From positions 1 through 54,888 of the forward strand of contig NZ_JAHKRL010000007.1 in the NCBI RefSeq assembly GCF_019396405.1: DNA of 54,888 nt, read 5' to 3'. Positions 27,777 through 35,453 of the stretch are shown here, one piece after another; positions within the stretch are counted from its first letter, which is position 1, and each line of letters starts with the position of its first letter. The position numbers and the translations under genes are program-made. The notes under the pieces were generated by a model that was given only the letters and a program-made list of their open reading frames with translations, ran no database searches and was not told where the DNA came from. Source of the DNA: Nonomuraea rhizosphaerae. GTDB taxonomy: Bacteria; Actinomycetota; Actinomycetes; Streptosporangiales; Streptosporangiaceae.

Positions 27777-29114
27777 TCATGAGGGCTTGTTTCTTCTTTC
27801 TTCGTGCTGGCTGGTACGGCGATAGCGGACCGAGGGGCGGCCGCCGGTGGGCGTGGTGAAGGTCTCGTACTGGCCGGTGGCGGTCAGGCTGGTCAGCAGC
27901 TCGTCAAGGGCCTGCTTGGGCACGTTGCGGGAAAACAGGCCGGAGATCTCCGAGCGGGTCAGCCCAGTGTCGGCGGCCTGGTTCAGGGCGCGGCGAATGC
28001 GGTCGATCTTCGGGTCGCGCATCTGCTTGTCCAGGACGAACATGGCCGTGGCGATGGAGTAGCGGACCAGCGCGGCAGCGGCCTGAAGGTCGGCGGCAGT
28101 GATGTGGTCGCGGATGTCGAGGGCGGCGTACAGGGCGGCGATGCGCAGGCAGTACGGGGCTGAGCGGCGGGTGAACTCGGTCCAGGCGTGGTCTTCGTCG
28201 TCGGCGGCGGTGAACTCCTCATACAGCTCGGTCGACCACAAGGCGCGGGCATCGGCGTCGAGGCTGATGCGCTTGATCTGGCGGGCGGCCCTGACCGCGT
28301 CGTGCAGCTTGCCGCTGAGCGTCGCCAGCAGGTCGGGGGCGACGCCTTCCGGGATGGGCAACCGCTTGGAGCGCTCGACATAGACGGGCAGGAAGCGGTT
28401 GTAGGAGCCGCCCGCCATATCGGCCTCGGCCACCCGCAGCCGGAACTCCTTCGGCGTGATGTGGCCGATGATCGCGATGTGCGGGTTGGAGGCCCGGTAG
28501 GCGTTGCGGGTCAGCACCGCCAAGGTGCGGCCATCCCACGCCTGACGCAGCATCGTGCCGAGCGTGGAGCCCTCACGCTTGGCGCGGGCCATGACGGTGG
28601 AGAACTCCGGCTCGGTGACCGACAGCCGCTTGTCCATCGTCCCGCCCGTGTCCTCTGGGCTGTCGGGGTCGCGGATGCGCTCGATCAGCCCTTCGCCGGA
28701 GGACAGGCCGGTCACGCACAGGTCCCCGTAACCCATGCCAGCCGCGTGCAGGAAGATCTCGGCCGTGTCGGTGGCCTGGCCTTTGCGGCCCGAGCCGGTG
28801 CGGCCGAACAGCAGCGGCCAGATCAGCAGCGGGTGGCGGGTGTTGCCGATCTGGACGAACGGCCCCGGCCCGATGACCGCGCCGCAGGCGGACAGCGCGG
28901 AGACCAGGACGCCTACGGGGTCGGCCTCGGTGGAGGGGTCGGCGGCGTGCACCAGGTCGCCGGGCAGGCCGTAGAACATGAACGCATCAGCGGCCGGCGG
29001 CGCCACCGGCAGGCCGATGCTCAGATCGCCGGACAGGTCGCGGTGTAGGCGGGCAATGGTGGCATCGGCGGCAAGGTTCTCCAGGATGGCGTTGGCGTCC
29101 ATTGAGTTGGTCAT
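27777..29114 (-). CDS. DUF3987-like primase/helicase replication protein
   Basis: A 445-residue P-loop protein. The Walker A-like GRTGSGRKGQAT lies near residue 102, a VTEPEFSTVMARAKREGSTL segment follows near 167, and an alpha-helical C-terminus ends in a small winged-helix region (LTRSEISGLFSRNVPKQALDELL). Family members accompany Prim-Pol proteins in integrative elements and phages. Here the start overlaps the Prim-Pol stop by ATGA, so the pair probably forms the element's replication unit. Confidence 0.75.
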   Translation of the reverse strand: MTNSMDANAILENLAADATIARLHRDLSGDLSIGLPVAPPAADAFMFYGLPGDLVHAADPSTEADPVGVLVSALSACGAVIGPGPFVQIGNTRHPLLIWPLLFGRTGSGRKGQATDTAEIFLHAAGMGYGDLCVTGLSSGEGLIERIRDPDSPEDTGGTMDKRLSVTEPEFSTVMARAKREGSTLGTMLRQAWDGRTLAVLTRNAYRASNPHIAIIGHITPKEFRLRVAEADMAGGSYNRFLPVYVERSKRLPIPEGVAPDLLATLSGKLHDAVRAARQIKRISLDADARALWSTELYEEFTAADDEDHAWTEFTRRSAPYCLRIAALYAALDIRDHITAADLQAAAALVRYSIATAMFVLDKQMRDPKIDRIRRALNQAADTGLTRSEISGLFSRNVPKQALDELLTSLTATGQYETFTTPTGGRPSVRYRRTSQHEERRNKPS

Positions 29115-30028
29115 GCGATCCCCCGGCGTGGGTAGCGCGCTCCGCAGGTCAGGCCGGAGCGGATGGTGGCGGCGGCTTCTCGGGGGGATAGGCCGATCGC
29201 CTGGGCGGCGGTGTGCAGGGCGTCCTCGGTCAGCCGTGGCGGGAGCAGGCCCGAGGCGACGAGCTGGCCGAGAGCGAAGGCGGCGGCGTTCAGGGTGTGG
29301 TTGCGGGAGCCGGGCGCGGCGTCGAGTACGCGCTGTACCTCGTTGCGCAACCCGGCCAGCGCGTAACCGGTGGACTGCTCACCGAGCACGGCCAACACGT
29401 CATGCACCGAGACGTTGGCTTCGGGCTTGTCCTGTTCCGGTCGTGTGAGGCGTGCGGCCAACCATTTAGGCAAGGGTGCGGGCTCGGCGTCGTGGATCAC
29501 CTCGTACGCTCCAGCCCCGTCCGGGAGGTCCACGTGGCTGCCGGGGCCGACGACGTACCCGCCGCAGGCGCGGGTGTCGATCAGCCAGCCCAGCCCTTGT
29601 CCCTTGGGGCCGGAGGTGTTGCCGAGCCGCAGCCCTTCGGGGGCGGTGAAGTACAGGTGGGTCCCGCCGCGCCGGGTGCGGACCTGGAAGGTCTCCAGCG
29701 GCAGCGGCTGTCCTGCCTGCTCACACAGCAGGGCCAGGGCGTCGGCCCCGTCGTTGACGCCAGGCTGGTCGTACGGCGACTGCTCCCCGTCCTTCGGGGT
29801 GTCCAGGTCGATGACCACCAGGTTGGACGGGCCGGTGGCGATGCCGATGTTGAACGGGGTGCGGCTCCAGAAGCAGCGGATCACCTCGGGGTCGGTGGTG
29901 TGGTGCTGCGTCCACTTCCAGCCGCGAAGCGGTGTTTTGTCGCCCGGGGTGAGCGGGAAGACGTGCCAGCCTCGGGCTGCGGCGGCCAGGGCGTAGGGCA
30001 GGGTGTGGCGGGATGGATCGGATGTCAT
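29111..30028 (-). CDS. Bifunctional DNA primase/polymerase (Prim-Pol)
   Basis: A 305-residue archaeo-eukaryotic-type primase. The N-terminus YALAAAARGWHVFPLTPGDKTPL is the family opening; the first catalytic pair is VVIDLDTP (DxD), followed by RRGGTHLYF (histidine motif) and GLGWLIDTRACGGYVVGPGS near residues 157-176. It should prime and replicate the excised circle. The ATG at 30028 has AAGGAG 12 nt upstream; the longer open frame adds a proline-rich lead with no family match. Confidence 0.88.
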   Translation of the reverse strand: MTSDPSRHTLPYALAAAARGWHVFPLTPGDKTPLRGWKWTQHHTTDPEVIRCFWSRTPFNIGIATGPSNLVVIDLDTPKDGEQSPYDQPGVNDGADALALLCEQAGQPLPLETFQVRTRRGGTHLYFTAPEGLRLGNTSGPKGQGLGWLIDTRACGGYVVGPGSHVDLPDGAGAYEVIHDAEPAPLPKWLAARLTRPEQDKPEANVSVHDVLAVLGEQSTGYALAGLRNEVQRVLDAAPGSRNHTLNAAAFALGQLVASGLLPPRLTEDALHTAAQAIGLSPREAAATIRSGLTCGARYPRRGIA

Positions 30029-30083
30029 GCTGGTGGGTGCTCCTTGAGTCGGCCCTGCGGGGCCGGTGATCGGTTGGGGCAAG

Positions 30084-30121
30084 GGCCCCGGCGTCGTGCT
30101 TGGTGGCTGTGCGCCGGGGCC
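30084..30121 (-). promoter_or_regulatory. Conserved-loop hairpin H2 ahead of Prim-Pol
   Basis: Ten-bp perfect stem GGCCCCGGCG/CGCCGGGGCC with exactly the same 18-nt loop as H1. It starts 8 nt after the stop of the small zinc-ribbon gene and ends 55 nt before the Prim-Pol start. No T-run follows, so it is not a standard intrinsic terminator. Confidence 0.7.
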
Positions 30122-30129
30122 GTTCATGT

Positions 30130-30360
30130 TCAGCGGCCGTCGTGGTGCAGGCTCCGGGCGTAGTTCCACAGGTGGCGGCCCAGGCGTAGGCGCAGGCCGG
30201 TGGAGTCGCAGCGGCGGCAGTAGCGAACCCCACGGCCGTGCCGGGTGCGGCTCTTGCCCTTGCACTTACGGCAGCGGCCGAACGGGCTCACATAGCAGGC
30301 CGAGGCGTAACACAGGGTGCTGGCGATCATTGCGATAGCGGCGAGCAGGGCAGGGTGCAC
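30130..30360 (-). CDS. Small membrane zinc-ribbon-like protein
   Basis: A 76-residue protein: one N-terminal membrane helix (LLAAIAMIASTLCYASACYV) followed by CRKCKGKSRTRHGRGVRYCRRC, two CxxC pairs spaced like a zinc ribbon. Small proteins of this kind are common between tra and rep genes in AICEs. Function unknown; transfer or mating-membrane role is a guess from context. Confidence 0.65.
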   Translation of the reverse strand: MHPALLAAIAMIASTLCYASACYVSPFGRCRKCKGKSRTRHGRGVRYCRRCDSTGLRLRLGRHLWNYARSLHHDGR

Positions 30361-30398
30361 AACAGCCTCCAGGGCCGGTTTCAGGGCGTGGGAGGGGA

Positions 30399-30492
30399 AG
30401 GCCGCTAGCGTGCTAACGGCCTGGCCAGGGCTTGTTTTCGGGTGCTAGCGGGGCTGCTAGCGATAGCAGGGTCAGCCGCTATCGCTAGCAGC
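30399..30492. repeat. GCTAGC-rich palindrome cluster beside traB
   Basis: Two inverted repeats and a solo copy of a GCTAGCG word lie in 94 bp: an imperfect 10-bp palindrome at 30399-30420, a single GCTAGCG at 30443, and a perfect 15-bp stem (GCTGCTAGCGATAGC and its complement, 30453-30467 and 30478-30492) with a 10-nt loop. It is the only gap next to the traB stop. Candidate clt (cis transfer locus) or another DNA-protein site; it could also act as a terminator. Confidence 0.6.
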
Positions 30493-30503
30493 CCGGCGCG
30501 GGG

Positions 30504-32711
30504 TCAGCCGGAGCGCTGTCGGCGGTTACGGTCGGCGATGGTCTCGGTGAGATCGTCGAGGCGGATGCCGCGTCGGGTGACGGGCTTGCCGTCGATGCGG
30601 CGGCCGATGTCACCCACCTTCAAGCCGTGCGGCTTGAGGGCGCTGGTGAGCTGTTCGGACTTCCAGCCGGTGTAGGCGTCCGGCCGGAGTTCGGTCAGCC
30701 GGGTGCACAGCGCTTCGTTCCACGTCGCGTTCTCGCCAGCGGGCCAGACCTCGGCCAGGTCCGCCAGGACATCGAAGATGACGGTGTTCTCACGCTCCTG
30801 CGTGCCTGGCTCGGGCAGTGTGCCCGCCAGTCCCCGGAGCTGCATGGCGCGGTCGACTACGGACTTGGCTTGGTCGGAGTTCACCTCGTACGAGCGCCGC
30901 GCCGCTGGAAGGCCCAGGCCAGCCAGGATGCCCCAGCCCGCCTCATCGACCGGCCGGAAGATGGTGGCGCGGTAGCCGTTCTTGTACATCGAGGTGCCGA
31001 GGATCATGTCGTTGGCCACCTGGTCGGCGACGCTCATGCAGTAGCGGGTGTTGACGTTGCGGGTGATCCCGGTCGGCAGACTGTCCTTGTCCGGGATCTG
31101 GGTGCCGATCAGCAGGATCACGCCCAGGGCGCGGCCCAGCTTGATGACCTTCTCCAGAATTTCCCCGGCTTCCTTGCCGTGCTTGGCGTCCAGGAACAGT
31201 TCCTGGATCTCGTCCACGGCGACGATCAGCGGGTGCAGGCCGGAGCCCTTGAGGCTGGCCAGCTCGGGCGTGACCTTGTTCTCCGGGGCCTTGCCCAGGG
31301 CGGCATAGTGGGCGATGCGCTTGGAGCGGCGCTCGCACTCCTTGTACAGCCAGGCGAACATCGCCGCGCACCTGGCCTTGGTCTCGTCGTCGAAGCCGTT
31401 GCCGTACTCAGTGCAGACCGATTCCAAGACCTTGAAGTCACCAACTCCCTTCAGTTCGTAGATGCGTAGTTCGGCGCGCGGGTCGAGGGCGGCTGCCAGT
31501 ACGGCCAGGCGCAGCGAGAACGTCTTGCCGGAGCCGGGCTGTCCGCCCACCAGCCAGTTACGGAACATCAGCGAGGCGTTGACCGTCTCCATGCGCGGCG
31601 TGGTCGCGAACGGGAACGCCTTGAACACGTCCACCTTCCCGTCCCGCAGCAGCGGCCAGGCCGGTTGCTTCATCTCGGACGCGGGCTGGTAACCGACCCA
31701 CAGAGCGAGCCGTCCCGGGTGGCCGGTGCCCGGCTCGGGCCAGACCTGATCCATCGGGAGCCGCATCGCCGAGGCCAAGCGGCCACGGCGGGCCACCACC
31801 TCGACGGCCTCCACGCCGTACGGCAGATCCACGATCGCGAGGTGGCCAGGGCCGTCGCGGTGGATCTCCTGAGGGAAGCTGATGGCGTTCGGGTCCTTGC
31901 TGACGGCCTGGGTGATGCCGGAGATGCCGCAGGCCAGCAGCGCGCGACGTACCAGCTCCGCGGTGAGCTTCCGGTACCTCGGTGCCTCGCTCACCCGGTC
32001 CGTGATGGGCCTGTCGGTCGGTCGTCCAATGCGTGCCAGCACCGGCACGACCCCGGCCACGACGGCGAGACGTAGCCAGCTCGGCAGGTCCGCCACCAGG
32101 AAGGCCGGGAGACCAGCCAGGCCCACCACGCCGAGGGCTATCAGGACCGACCAGCGCCACCGGGATTGGCGCTGACGCTGCTTGTCCAGCTTCAGCCATG
32201 TCTCGGCGTCGTTGCGGTCGGCGGCGTACTGGCGAAGAGCCCAGTTCCCCTCTTCGGCCGTTGCCCAGTACAGCAGCCGGCCGATCCCGGCGAAGACGCC
32301 GGGGACCGCGTACCAGAGCGTTTTGACGAGGTACTTGGGTGAACGTGCGGAGTGGTACGCGACGACGTATGCCGCGTCACACGTCTGCCAGGCGATCATC
32401 GCCCGGACGGACTGCCAGGTGCGTAGCCACGCCGGGACGATGGGTGCCCGTCGCTGAGCAGGTTGGGACACAGGCGGTACGGCGTCCTCGTCCGGTTGAT
32501 CGACCGGCGGACCGGTGACGCGGTCGGCAACGGCGATGGTCTCGCGGTCGAAGAACTCGTCCTCCTCTTCAGGCGCGGTCTCGTCGGTCTGGCGGGCGCG
32601 GCGGCGGGAGTCGAGCGGGACGACCTCGGCCTCGCCTTCCGACCACTCGAAGCCGTCCAGTTCGCGCCCTGGTGTTGGACGGTTGTCGGACTCGTGCGGG
32701 TTCTGGGTCAT
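30504..32711 (-). CDS. TraB/FtsK-type conjugative DNA translocase
   Basis: A 735-residue FtsK/SpoIIIE-family protein that pumps double-stranded element DNA between hyphae. The N-terminal third is acidic and has two membrane segments near residues 190-230 (VLIALGVVGLAGLPAFLV). Walker A GQPGSGKTFS lies near 387, Walker B LIVAVDEIQELF near 493, and a C-terminal winged-helix-like region (SEQLTSALKPHGLKVGDIGRRI) ends in a basic tail, expected to read short clt repeats. ATGA overlaps its start with the SpdB-like stop. Confidence 0.9.
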   Translation of the reverse strand: MTQNPHESDNRPTPGRELDGFEWSEGEAEVVPLDSRRRARQTDETAPEEEDEFFDRETIAVADRVTGPPVDQPDEDAVPPVSQPAQRRAPIVPAWLRTWQSVRAMIAWQTCDAAYVVAYHSARSPKYLVKTLWYAVPGVFAGIGRLLYWATAEEGNWALRQYAADRNDAETWLKLDKQRQRQSRWRWSVLIALGVVGLAGLPAFLVADLPSWLRLAVVAGVVPVLARIGRPTDRPITDRVSEAPRYRKLTAELVRRALLACGISGITQAVSKDPNAISFPQEIHRDGPGHLAIVDLPYGVEAVEVVARRGRLASAMRLPMDQVWPEPGTGHPGRLALWVGYQPASEMKQPAWPLLRDGKVDVFKAFPFATTPRMETVNASLMFRNWLVGGQPGSGKTFSLRLAVLAAALDPRAELRIYELKGVGDFKVLESVCTEYGNGFDDETKARCAAMFAWLYKECERRSKRIAHYAALGKAPENKVTPELASLKGSGLHPLIVAVDEIQELFLDAKHGKEAGEILEKVIKLGRALGVILLIGTQIPDKDSLPTGITRNVNTRYCMSVADQVANDMILGTSMYKNGYRATIFRPVDEAGWGILAGLGLPAARRSYEVNSDQAKSVVDRAMQLRGLAGTLPEPGTQERENTVIFDVLADLAEVWPAGENATWNEALCTRLTELRPDAYTGWKSEQLTSALKPHGLKVGDIGRRIDGKPVTRRGIRLDDLTETIADRNRRQRSG

Positions 32712-33835
32712 GATGTGTGCACCTCGTGTGCCTTGGCGGTAGCGGGGTGGTGGGGCGCGGCCACTGTTCTTGGCGGAGTGGGGGCCGCGCCCTGCGTCGT
32801 GGACGATGTGCGGTCGGACCGCGTCTCGTCCGCTTCTGGCTCGGCGGTCGGACCGTGCGGTCCGTCCGCGTCAGTGGTGGCGGTCGGCGTGGCGGTCGCG
32901 GACCGGTCGGGCGGTGCCTCGGACCGCAGGCGGGCGAGCAGCGTTCCGGCGCGGTCGGTGGAGATCGACCGACCGGTCTGGCGGATGGCGTCGCGGAGCC
33001 GGTCTCGGGTGAGCTGTTCGCCTTGAATCTCGTGGTCGGCGACGATCCGCCAGCCGAGCGGCATCAACTCGTCCACGTTGGCACGTCGACTTCGTGGGCT
33101 CTTTCGCCGAGTCCGCACGGTGGGCTTCCGTACCGGCGACGGTGGCAGGGCCGGACGCTCGGGCACCGGTGCGAGCTGAACGCTTTCGGGGGCCAGCTCG
33201 CCGAGCCGGTAGAGCGCTCGTTCGCGGCGCGTGGCCCTGAAGCGCCACAGCCAGCCGTACTGGTCCTGTAGGTCGGTGCGGGCGAGGATACGGTCGCGTT
33301 CGCGGCCGAGGGCGTTCGGGTAGGAGCGGATCTCCCACAGCACCATCCGGCGCCAGAGAGCGAAGGTGGACGGGAAGGCGAGCAGCCACCGGGAGAGCCG
33401 GATGGACTCCATGTGGTCGGGCTTGGCCAGATCAGCGCGCTTGCGGATGGCGTACGCGCCGACCTCTACGGCCACCACCCATAGGCCGGGAAGCATGGCG
33501 TGGGCGATGATCGCGAACAAGGTGTCTTCGCCAGCCACGTTCAGGTAGACCGTGGCGGCCGTCAGCGACCAGGGCACGACTCGGAGCAGGCGAAGGCGCA
33601 TGCCGAGCCGGGACAGGACGACGTCGAGTGCCGAGAAGACGGCTATGCCGAGATCGATGCCCAATGGAACGATCCAAGAAAACCAGCCGAAAGACGGTTC
33701 AGCGGCCTTGGCCACCGTGGCGAAGCTGATGACGAAGCCGAGCAGGCCGAGGCTCGCCACCGCAGCGGCAGTGACCGAGATGGCGGTCTGTTCGCCCTCG
33801 CTGAGCGGGCGGGGTCCGTAGATGGCGGCGATCAT
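32708..33835 (-). CDS. SpdB-like spread protein (DUF2637 family)
   Basis: A 375-residue membrane protein with four hydrophobic segments in the first 130 residues (SVTAAAVASLGLLGFVISFATV, WIVPLGIDLGIAVFSALDVVL, and two more), then a soluble C-terminus with a helix-turn-helix-like part (LTRDRLRDAIRQTGRSISTDRAGTLL) and an acidic Thr/Pro-rich tail. DUF2637/Spd proteins help plasmid spreading within recipient mycelium. The ATG at 33835 overlaps the next upstream gene's stop and has GGTGGGG before it. Confidence 0.8.
   Translation of the reverse strand: MIAAIYGPRPLSEGEQTAISVTAAAVASLGLLGFVISFATVAKAAEPSFGWFSWIVPLGIDLGIAVFSALDVVLSRLGMRLRLLRVVPWSLTAATVYLNVAGEDTLFAIIAHAMLPGLWVVAVEVGAYAIRKRADLAKPDHMESIRLSRWLLAFPSTFALWRRMVLWEIRSYPNALGRERDRILARTDLQDQYGWLWRFRATRRERALYRLGELAPESVQLAPVPERPALPPSPVRKPTVRTRRKSPRSRRANVDELMPLGWRIVADHEIQGEQLTRDRLRDAIRQTGRSISTDRAGTLLARLRSEAPPDRSATATPTATTDADGPHGPTAEPEADETRSDRTSSTTQGAAPTPPRTVAAPHHPATAKAHEVHTS
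32720..32792 (-). promoter_or_regulatory. Two conserved-loop hairpins H3a/H3b ahead of traB
   Basis: H3a (32720-32749): stem CACCTCG/CGGGGTG with one wobble, loop on the transcribed strand CTACCGCCAAGGCACA. H3b (32753-32792): perfect stem GGGCGCGGCC/GGCCGCGCCC, 20-nt loop containing TCCGCCAAGAACAG. Both lie within the last codons of the SpdB-like gene, just before the traB start, and share CCGCCAAG with the other hairpins. Confidence 0.55.
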
Positions 33836-34053
33836 CGGCCCCACCGTCCCCAGCAGCGCGGGCAGCCGGGCCGGTCGCACCAGTTGGCGCGGTGGCTGGA
33901 CCAGATGCGGAGCACCTTGTCCGGCGATCCGGCAGCAACGACGGCGTAGCGTGCGGCTTGACGGATGCGGTACCGCTCCTGAGCGATGCGTACCAGGTCG
34001 CAGGCGAGGAATCCGGCGGCGAACACCACCAGGTAGAGCAAGACAGTGATCAT
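33832..34053 (-). CDS. Small membrane protein
   Basis: Seventy-three residues: one membrane helix (MITVLLYLVVFAAGFLACDLV), a helical basic stretch and a WCDRPGCPRCW cysteine motif at the C-terminus. AGGAGAA precedes the ATG at 34053 and its stop overlaps the SpdB-like start by ATGA. Its place in the transfer operon suggests a mating-apparatus accessory; no family recognised. Confidence 0.65.
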   Translation of the reverse strand: MITVLLYLVVFAAGFLACDLVRIAQERYRIRQAARYAVVAAGSPDKVLRIWSSHRANWCDRPGCPRCWGRWGR

Positions 34054-34214
34054 GGGGTTCTCCTGAGCGGGATTGGGGTCTCGTGGTCGAGGTCGGCGGC
34101 GAACACGGTGCGGCGGCACTGTGCGCAGTAGAACTGGACGGGACCGCCGTCGAGCCGGGTCTTGCAGCGTGGGCAGCACACGGCCGGCCAGGGCGACAGG
34201 TGGATGCTGTGCAT
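34050..34214 (-). CDS. 54-residue zinc-ribbon protein
   Basis: A short gene: MHSIHLSPWPAVCCPRCKTR, then FYCAQCRR, giving CxxC pairs at residues 14-17 and 34-37, a zinc-ribbon layout. GGAGG lies 5 nt before the ATG at 34214 and the stop overlaps the next start by ATGA. The two-pair spacing and operon overlaps make it credible despite its size. Confidence 0.6.
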   Translation of the reverse strand: MHSIHLSPWPAVCCPRCKTRLDGGPVQFYCAQCRRTVFAADLDHETPIPLRRTP

Positions 34215-34226
34215 GGGGACCTCCTC

Positions 34227-34394
34227 TCAGAGGCCGGACTGGGAGCGGGTAAGGATGCGGCACATACGGCAGCCGGGCAGGCAGCGCGTGCCATGAGCCC
34301 TGCAGACCTCGACCTGGCGACGGACGCCACAGCCACGGCACCGGTACGCGCTACGCGAGCGCTTGCCGCAGTCGGCGCACTGGAAGCAGGCCAT
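34227..34394 (-). CDS. 55-residue cysteine-rich protein
   Basis: MACFQCADCGKRSRSAYRCR, then CGVRRQVEVCRAHGTRCLPGCRMC: eleven cysteines in 55 residues arranged as CxxC pairs, likely one or two zinc knuckles. The ATG at 34394 overlaps the WhiB-like stop by ATGA. Function unknown. Confidence 0.6.
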   Translation of the reverse strand: MACFQCADCGKRSRSAYRCRGCGVRRQVEVCRAHGTRCLPGCRMCRILTRSQSGL

Positions 34395-34696
34395 CAGGCG
34401 GCCACCTCCCGCAGGCCGCGAAGCTCGTTGGCGGTCAGACCCGCCCAGACGCCGACCTCGGGAAGCGCGGCCAAGGCGTAGATCAGGCACGCGGCGCGGG
34501 CCGGGCATCCCCCGCACACCCCCTTGGCCTTCGCCTCGCGAGCATTCCTCTCGTCGTCCGACTCGGGCTCGAACAGGTCAGGACCGGTGAAGAGTTCGGC
34601 GTCGCCGCTCTCACAGGCCGGATCGGCGTTGATGACGTCGTCGCGGAGATCGGACAGTTTCTCGTCGCCCAGGACGACGGCAGCCAGTTCGTTCAT
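34394..34696 (-). CDS. WhiB-like iron-sulfur regulator
   Basis: A 100-residue Wbl protein. The four cluster cysteines are C28 (DPACES), C61, C64 and C70 (VCGGCPARAAC); the G[VI]WGG turn appears as GVWAG near residue 84, then NELRGLR as the short DNA-contact region. Wbl proteins bind sigma-factor region 4. An element-borne copy could tie transfer-gene expression to redox or development. I start at the ATG at 34696, which overlaps the upstream small gene. Confidence 0.88.
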   Translation of the reverse strand: MNELAAVVLGDEKLSDLRDDVINADPACESGDAELFTGPDLFEPESDDERNAREAKAKGVCGGCPARAACLIYALAALPEVGVWAGLTANELRGLREVAA

Positions 34697-34908
34697 CGGC
34701 GCACCGCCCACAGGGTGGCGACGGCCTCGGCGACGGCGAGCTGATGACAGATCGGGCAGATCGGCGGGGTGGGAGCCTCCTCCTCCGGGGCGATCTCCTC
34801 GGCCCCACCGCAGACGAGGCAGATCCAATGGACGGATGCCCAGGTCACCCGGCGCATGGGCAGGTCGAGGTCGTAGGTGGGCGGGGTGTTGCTGGACCCG
34901 TGGGTCAT
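34693..34908 (-). CDS. 71-residue zinc-ribbon-like protein
   Basis: MTHGSSNTPPTYDLDLPMRR is followed by WICLVCGGAEEIAPEEEAPTPP and ICPICHQL: two CxxC pairs 22 residues apart, then an Ala/Val-rich helix. Common as an unnamed gene in AICE transfer operons. Overlaps the WhiB-like start by ATGA. Confidence 0.65.
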   Translation of the reverse strand: MTHGSSNTPPTYDLDLPMRRVTWASVHWICLVCGGAEEIAPEEEAPTPPICPICHQLAVAEAVATLWAVRR

Positions 34909-34933
34909 GATGAGGACACCTCTTCTAAGGGGT

Positions 34934-34978
34934 GCCGGGGCGCGGATCAGGTTTGGCGACTTTGGGCCGCGCCCCGGC
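34934..34978 (-). promoter_or_regulatory. Conserved-loop hairpin H4
   Basis: A perfect 12-bp stem GCCGGGGCGCGG/CCGCGCCCCGGC around a 21-nt loop whose transcribed-strand centre is GTCGCCAAACCTGA, a one-base variant of the CCGCCAAG core. It lies between the stop of the small membrane gene at 34996 and the start at 34908. Confidence 0.6.
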
Positions 34979-34995
34979 TTGTTCTGGTTGGTGGA

Positions 34996-35190
34996 TCAGC
35001 CGAGACCGTTGCTGAAGGTGGTCAGGGCTTGGGCGATCGTCTGCACGGCGTTCACGGCGACGTTGACGGCGACCGCGGCCTTGTGCGGCTGAGTGATGAC
35101 AAAGAAGGCCGCGAGGATCATCAGCACCGTGGGCAGGAAGCGTCGGGGTCGGAGAACAGGCATGGGGCGGTGATCCCTTCCGGTCGTCAT
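34996..35190 (-). CDS. Small single-helix membrane protein, first gene of AICE-1 operon
   Basis: Sixty-four residues: MTTGRDHRPMPVLRPRRFLP then PTVLMILAAFFVITQ as a membrane helix, followed by an Ala/Val-rich amphipathic helix. I start at the ATG at 35190, which has AGGAG about 9 nt upstream, rather than at a longer frame that runs through the promoter. Function unknown. Confidence 0.6.
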   Translation of the reverse strand: MTTGRDHRPMPVLRPRRFLPTVLMILAAFFVITQPHKAAVAVNVAVNAVQTIAQALTTFSNGLG

Positions 35191-35230
35191 AGAGCCCGTC
35201 TCCTGGTGGACCGGCCCTCTCGCGAGAACC

Positions 35231-35252
35231 TGTCCTGTACAGGTATAGAACA
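35231..35252. promoter_or_regulatory. Operator-like palindrome in the divergent control region
   Basis: CCTGTACAGG (35234-35243) is a 10-bp palindrome, flanked by a partial left half TGTCC and right half ACAGG at 35250. It lies between the leftward tra/rep operon and the rightward TPR regulator gene. It is the kind of site bound by element GntR repressors; which regulator binds is not known. Confidence 0.5.
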
Positions 35253-35453
35253 GGCGTGGCGGGTCCGTCAAGCCTCTTTCGGGGCCCGCCGTGTTCGTGG
35301 CTCTAGAAAACCGCGCAGGTCAGGGGGTGTGGCAGCGTTCAAATGGCGGTGCAATTGAGCGATTGGGGGTGCACGACGGCCTGGAGGGGGTGCAAACTGA
35401 CGGCGACATCGTGATCACTCAGGGTCGTTGACCCGTTGCGTGCTGGGAGTGCC

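Noticed and set aside
30468-30477. Counting the GCTAGC hairpin among the CCRCCAAR-loop family
   Set aside because: Its 10-nt loop lacks the core and its stem is a different palindromic word.
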